Program-made: the position numbers and the translations under genes | DNA from: Niveibacterium terrae | Lineage (GTDB): Bacteria; Pseudomonadota; Gammaproteobacteria; Burkholderiales; Rhodocyclaceae | DNA: 64,000 nucleotides | Direction of reading: 5' to 3' | NCBI RefSeq assembly: GCF_048213115.1 | Contig: NZ_CP172404.1 | Coordinates: 1,178,001 to 1,242,000 of the forward strand | The notes under the pieces: model-generated | The model's input: only the letters and a program-made list of their open reading frames with translations | Told to the model about the DNA's origin: nothing | The model's database searches: none | Part shown: piece by piece, positions 60,124 through 64,000 of the stretch | How positions within the stretch are numbered: the stretch's first letter is position 1 | Layout of the letters: the number at the start of each line of letters is the position of its first letter

Positions 60124-61263
60124 TCAGTGCCGGGTTGTTTTCTGGCCGCAGTCGCCGCAGAACTTGTCGTTGGGGTCCAGGATGGCGCCGCAGCGCGGGC
60201 AGACCGGGGAAGCCGCCGGGGCAGGCACCGGTTCGGGCTCTGCCTGCACTTCGGGCTTGGCCTGAGCCGTCGGCTGCGCGGTGGTTTCAACGGGAGAACT
60301 CGGTGCCGGGGCGGCGAACCTGTCCTGGGTTTCGCGGATCTTCTGGCGCAGCGCATCGACCGTCGCGCCGGCTTCCTCGCTGACGTTCGCGAGATCGATC
60401 TGTTCGGAGAACTCGAGCCAGGTCAGCGCGGCAACCATGCAGGGCATCAGCGAGATCAGCGCGATCGAGACGAAGGCGACGACGCCAAAGCCGAAAGCCG
60501 CAGCGAAGACCAGAGGCTGATTGTTGCCGTACATCATCGTGGCCATCTGCATCGCGAGCCCGCCGGCTCCGCTGCCCGACATTCCGAGGATCCCGAAGCC
60601 CAGACCGGCGACGATGCCACCCGCGCTCCAGACGATGCTGAGGAAAAGCGATGCGATCAGCAGGGACAGGAAAGCGCCGCCGAGGATCTTGGCGAGAGCC
60701 GACCAGGAGTGCTTGCAGAGGATTTCGAACGAGGCCTTCAAGGCCGTCGCGATGTCGAGCCCGTCCCAGATGGCTGGTCCGGCCAAGGCCAGAGTCACAT
60801 AGATGCCCGAGAGCGTGATCGCCAGCGCGGCAACCAGTACCGGGATGCCGACGGCCAGCAGCAGCGCACCCAGTACCGGGATCTTGCAGAGGGCGAAGTA
60901 GATCGCTGCGACCAGGATCACCGCGAGCAGCGTGAGCAGCATCAGCAGGAAGATCCCGAGCAGGCGGGGAAGGCTGAACAGGCCGCGGGTGAAGTAGCTG
61001 GCGAGCGGATTGAAGGTCTTCCCTCTGGCCTGATCGAGCAGGCAGGCTCCGACTCCGGACAGACCGGCCAGATAGACGACGAAGCCGGCCAGCATGAAGA
61101 TCCAGCCCAGCGCGGCGGGCAGCTGCTTGCCGATGAAGGCGAGCAGCGCGAAGCCCAGCACCGAGGCGATGATCAGCAATACCGCGCGCCAGTTCGACAG
61201 CGCTTCGGGAATGCGGAACACGGAATAGCGACCAGTGGTCAAGGCGGGGGCTGGGGATTGCAT
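60124..61263 (-). CDS. Polytopic membrane protein with C-terminal zinc ribbon (first gene of the cluster)
   Basis: This 379-aa protein has about six to seven helices (about 30-295; for example LLGIFLLMLLTLLAVILVAA). A Pro/Ala/Glu linker follows, then a C-terminal zinc ribbon CPRCGAILDPNDKFCGDCG, ending QKTTRH. ATG 61263 gives MQSPAPALTTG with AGGA 9 nt upstream; a longer frame to 61419 is not needed. The gene leads a four-gene operon. I recognise no family, although the body resembles DUF-type membrane proteins with a domain shared by small glycerophosphoryl-type regulators. Confidence 0.72.
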   Translation of the reverse strand: MQSPAPALTTGRYSVFRIPEALSNWRAVLLIIASVLGFALLAFIGKQLPAALGWIFMLAGFVVYLAGLSGVGACLLDQARGKTFNPLASYFTRGLFSLPRLLGIFLLMLLTLLAVILVAAIYFALCKIPVLGALLLAVGIPVLVAALAITLSGIYVTLALAGPAIWDGLDIATALKASFEILCKHSWSALAKILGGAFLSLLIASLFLSIVWSAGGIVAGLGFGILGMSGSGAGGLAMQMATMMYGNNQPLVFAAAFGFGVVAFVSIALISLMPCMVAALTWLEFSEQIDLANVSEEAGATVDALRQKIRETQDRFAAPAPSSPVETTAQPTAQAKPEVQAEPEPVPAPAASPVCPRCGAILDPNDKFCGDCGQKTTRH

Positions 61264-61489
61264 CGTCAGGAGTCCTGTGAGCGAGAGGCTGGGAAGAGTT
61301 TCGGGGCAGGGCGGACGCGAATTCCGCAATTTATGCGAAAAGAATTCTAACGGATGCGACCGCTTTGCAAAAGACGGGAATGCGAACAGGGTTTTCGGGC
61401 CACGCCCGCTCAAGGCCACCGCCCAGGTGCCGTTAAGTTTGTCTGCCGGTCGATTCCTGTCCGGATTTTCCGCGTTGAGGACGACCGAA
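61264..61489. promoter_or_regulatory. Divergent promoter region between the zinc-ribbon operon and the PAS sensor
   Basis: About 226 bp with an AT-rich part near 61330-61355. GAATTC and related inverted fragments are present. It must drive the zinc-ribbon operon leftwards and the sensor rightwards. No known operator was recognised. Confidence 0.4.
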
Positions 61490-64000
61490 GTGGAGAGAGA
61501 AAAGGAGCCGGCGCTGCGCGCTTTGCGAATCCGCGCTCGCGAGCTCGCCGAGACCTGGCTTCCTCCCTTTCTCGGGCTGCTCTGCTTTGTCCTGGGCTCG
61601 GTTCTGGCCTTGAGCTACTGGCACGGCGAGAGGATGGCCGAGCGGGACCTGGCCGAGCATCATTTCCACCGCGGCGCCCAGGAAATCCTCGGACGCATGG
61701 AATGCGACATCGCCGCGGCCCAGGCGATCGGCCACGTCCTTTCCAACTCGCAGCTCGATAGCTGGAGTCTGGCCGCCAACGTTAGGGCGCTGGACGGTAT
61801 CGGATTCGGACGCCTGGGCCTGCCTCTCGAAGGCATCGCGGTGATCCGGCGGGACGGCAATGGGGTTCTGCAGCTCGAACGCTGGTGGCCGGTCAGTACG
61901 CACGGTGTGCCGCTCGAAGACAAGGACGCCGGCCTCGTGCGCCTGCTCGACGAGGCACGGGTCGCGCTCGGCGCTGGCGAGGAGGCACTGGCGATCGGAC
62001 ACGCGGCTGCGGCGCACTCGACTCTGGGGGCGATCGCGACCCATGCCCAGGGCGGGGCGATCGTTGTTCAGGTCTTCGATCTCGCCCGCTGGATCGACGA
62101 TCGGGTGCAGATGCCCGCTCTTGCGGTCGTTGGACGCCTCCGCGAAGCCTCGGGCGGGGCGCTGCGCGGCGGAGAAGTGGGCTCCTCGCGCTTCCCCGCG
62201 CAAGCCGCTATCGTCGAGCAGACTTCGATCGCCGCGCAGAGCGGAATCTGGGTCATCGAGATCGCTCCGCTGGATCCGCGCTTCGATTCAGGCCCACACC
62301 TTCTGGCTCTGACTTTGGGACTCGCGGCGTCGGCGGTGCTGGCGCTGCTGGTTGTGATCCTGCTCAGCTGGCAGCGGAGGATCGAGCAGCAGATCCGTCT
62401 GCGCACCGAGGATTTGGTGCACGCCCATGCCCGGCTCGAGCGGGTGCTCAGCGCGACCCGTGACGGGATCTGGGAGTTCTCGGCCGCAACGCGCGAAGTT
62501 CGGCTGTCGGCCGCGGCTCTGGCTCTGCTCGGTCTGTCCGGCGAGCGCGAGCTTTTCCCGGCGCGCGAGCTGCTGCGCCGGGTTCTGGCCGAGGACAGGC
62601 CGGCGCTGTTCAAGAGGCTCAAGCGCACGCTGGAGCTGGGCTGGATCCTCGACACCGAGTGCCGCATCGTCGATGCGGCGGGGCGTTTGGTATGGCTCAG
62701 GGTGCGTGCTGTCTCGGAAGCCTGGCAGGGCGGGGATCTGACCGGCGCGCTCAGCGATGTGACGCAGCAGCGCCGCGCGGCCGAGCAGATCGAACGCCAG
62801 CAGGACTTCCTGGTTCGCGTGCTCGACGCGATACCCTGCCCGATCATGGTCAGGGATGCGGGCGGGCGCGTGCTGCTCGCAAACAAGGCTTTCCTGCAGG
62901 GCGTGGGGATGAGCCGCGAGCGCCTGATCGGGAGCCGCATCGACAGCTTTCCCGGCGGTAAGGAGAGGGGCTCGCTCGACGAAGCCAGCGGCCATGCGCT
63001 GGCCGGGAATTGCGAAGTGACGGTCAATGCCTGGATCGAGACGCCCGGCTATGGGCGCCGCCACTACCGGACCAGCAAAGTGCCGCAGAGCGGGCCGGAC
63101 GGGATGGCGGTGTTGATCACGAGTTACCTCGATACGACGCACGAGATCGCCGCGGCCGAGCAGTCGGCCCGCCAGCACGAGGCGCTGCGTCAGCTGATCG
63201 AGCTGATGCCGGTCGGGGTTCAGCTCAAGGACTCTTCGCGCCGGGTCATTCTGGTCAATGCCGCTTTTTGCGAACAGATCGGCCTCCCGGCCGAAGAGCT
63301 GCTTGGACGGATGACTTCCGAGCTCGTGTCGCCCGAGCTGGGCGCCGAGGTCGACGCCGAGGACGAACGGGCCGAGGCTGGCGAGGTCGTCGAATGTCTG
63401 AGGCGCTTTCGCAATGTAGAGGGACGCGATGTCGCGATGCGCTTTCGCAAGAGCGCCAGCGTCGATGCCGAGGGCGAACCCATCCTGGTCTGCGTCGCGA
63501 CCGATCTGACCGATCTGTTCGAAGCCCAGGCGGCCGAGCGCGAAGCGCTGACGCGGTTTGATGCGCTATACCGCAGCTCGCCTCTGGGCCTGGTTCTGGT
63601 CGATCGAAGCGGGCAGATTCTCCAGGCCAACCCGGCTTTCTGCGATCTGGTCGGTTGCGGCGAGGCGGGCTGTGCCGATACCAACATCAAGGTCTTCCTG
63701 AACGAGGGGTGGCTGAAGAACAGGGCGGCGGCCGACCTGAGCCTGCAGATCGATGGCACGGTTGCCCCGGTTGAGAAACGCATCGTTCGCGCCGACGGGG
63801 AGCAAGTGCCGGTGCGCGCTTCGGCGGCGCTGATGACGCTCGCGAACGGCGAGACGCTGGTCTGGATCCTCGTCGAGGATATCTCGACCGAAGTGGCGGC
63901 CCGGGAAGCGCTGCAGGCGGCCGAGCAGCGCTGGCAATTCGCTCTGGCCGGGGACGGGGTCTGGGACTGGAACCTCGTCTCGGGCAAGGTGTTCTACTCG
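61490..64000 (+). CDS. Multi-PAS membrane sensor protein (partial, runs off the right edge)
   Basis: At least 837 codons are visible with no stop. Two membrane helices (about 24-45 and 277-297) enclose a roughly 230-residue periplasmic sensor. Successive PAS-type domains follow at about 315-440, 445-560, 565-685 and 690-800, each opening with a pattern such as DAIPCPIMVRDAGGRVLLAN or ELMPVGVQLKDSSRRVILVN, then VATDLTDL or ILVEDIST. A further PAS begins at the edge (WQFALAGDGVWDWNLVSG). The output domain, whether histidine kinase or GGDEF/EAL, lies outside the window. GTG 61490 with GAGGA 8 nt upstream was preferred to TTG 61475. Confidence 0.78.
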   Translation, partial: MEREKEPALRALRIRARELAETWLPPFLGLLCFVLGSVLALSYWHGERMAERDLAEHHFHRGAQEILGRMECDIAAAQAIGHVLSNSQLDSWSLAANVRALDGIGFGRLGLPLEGIAVIRRDGNGVLQLERWWPVSTHGVPLEDKDAGLVRLLDEARVALGAGEEALAIGHAAAAHSTLGAIATHAQGGAIVVQVFDLARWIDDRVQMPALAVVGRLREASGGALRGGEVGSSRFPAQAAIVEQTSIAAQSGIWVIEIAPLDPRFDSGPHLLALTLGLAASAVLALLVVILLSWQRRIEQQIRLRTEDLVHAHARLERVLSATRDGIWEFSAATREVRLSAAALALLGLSGERELFPARELLRRVLAEDRPALFKRLKRTLELGWILDTECRIVDAAGRLVWLRVRAVSEAWQGGDLTGALSDVTQQRRAAEQIERQQDFLVRVLDAIPCPIMVRDAGGRVLLANKAFLQGVGMSRERLIGSRIDSFPGGKERGSLDEASGHALAGNCEVTVNAWIETPGYGRRHYRTSKVPQSGPDGMAVLITSYLDTTHEIAAAEQSARQHEALRQLIELMPVGVQLKDSSRRVILVNAAFCEQIGLPAEELLGRMTSELVSPELGAEVDAEDERAEAGEVVECLRRFRNVEGRDVAMRFRKSASVDAEGEPILVCVATDLTDLFEAQAAEREALTRFDALYRSSPLGLVLVDRSGQILQANPAFCDLVGCGEAGCADTNIKVFLNEGWLKNRAAADLSLQIDGTVAPVEKRIVRADGEQVPVRASAALMTLANGETLVWILVEDISTEVAAREALQAAEQRWQFALAGDGVWDWNLVSGKVFYS

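Overview
The window is GC-rich and densely coded, and every reading frame opposite a gene tends to stay open. The gene content suggests a free-living betaproteobacterium, possibly Rhodocyclales or a relative. The clues are a co-directional tkt-gap-pgk-pyk-fba block, a PEP-CTERM envelope protein with a DUF4114 domain, a complete MacAB/NodT pump and several chemoreceptors. The genus cannot be fixed from the sequence alone. No rRNA, tRNA, CRISPR array, transposase or phage module was recognised.

Layout. 1-7.5 kb: a SAM methyltransferase, an exported GH31 glycosidase, an ABC exporter and a lipoprotein joining a PAP2-type acid phosphatase to an autotransporter-type beta-strand repeat. 7.7-12.3 kb: macA-macB-outer membrane factor. 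12.3-16.0 kb: creB-creC-creD on the minus strand, with a match to the CreB recognition tag inside the 3' end of creC and a small leader ORF before creD. 16.1-24.1 kb: a secreted PUD-domain protein, then the glycolytic and pentose-phosphate block fba, pyk, pgk, gap, tkt. 24.2-26.4 kb: small proteins, a META-domain protein and the PEP-CTERM protein. 26.6-31.7 kb: a LysE exporter, a chemoreceptor, and a LysR regulator divergent from a carboxymuconolactone decarboxylase/tautomerase/DUF4865 operon. 31.7-43.6 kb: a UvrD-like helicase, a second chemoreceptor, NdpA, a coupled lemA-TPM-thioredoxin operon, an MFS hexuronate-type transporter, a DUF4349 lipoprotein and an AraC regulator.

43.7-46.9 kb: a starch-type module made of a lipoprotein GH13 amylase and a glycogen-binding-domain esterase. 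47.2-48.8 kb: a HipA-like kinase followed by its HTH partner, the reverse of the usual order, bracketed by two directly repeated 180-186 bp elements with terminal inverted repeats. 49.1-53.2 kb: qorB/hxlR, pepD, tcdA and a CbiX-type chelatase. 53.2-56.3 kb: a more AT-rich island with an outer-membrane beta-barrel carrying a run of ten G in its coding sequence, followed by an SDR enzyme that carries an export signal. 56.4-61.3 kb: a four-gene operon of three zinc-ribbon membrane proteins and a glycine-zipper lipoprotein that matches no system I know. 61.5-64 kb: the N-terminal part of a multi-PAS sensor running off the window.

The best candidates for undescribed biology are the zinc-ribbon membrane operon, the G-tract barrel plus exported dehydrogenase pair, and the repeat-flanked, order-reversed hipAB module. 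Many start codons were chosen by Shine-Dalgarno quality and family length rather than by the longest open frame; alternatives are noted in the entries.
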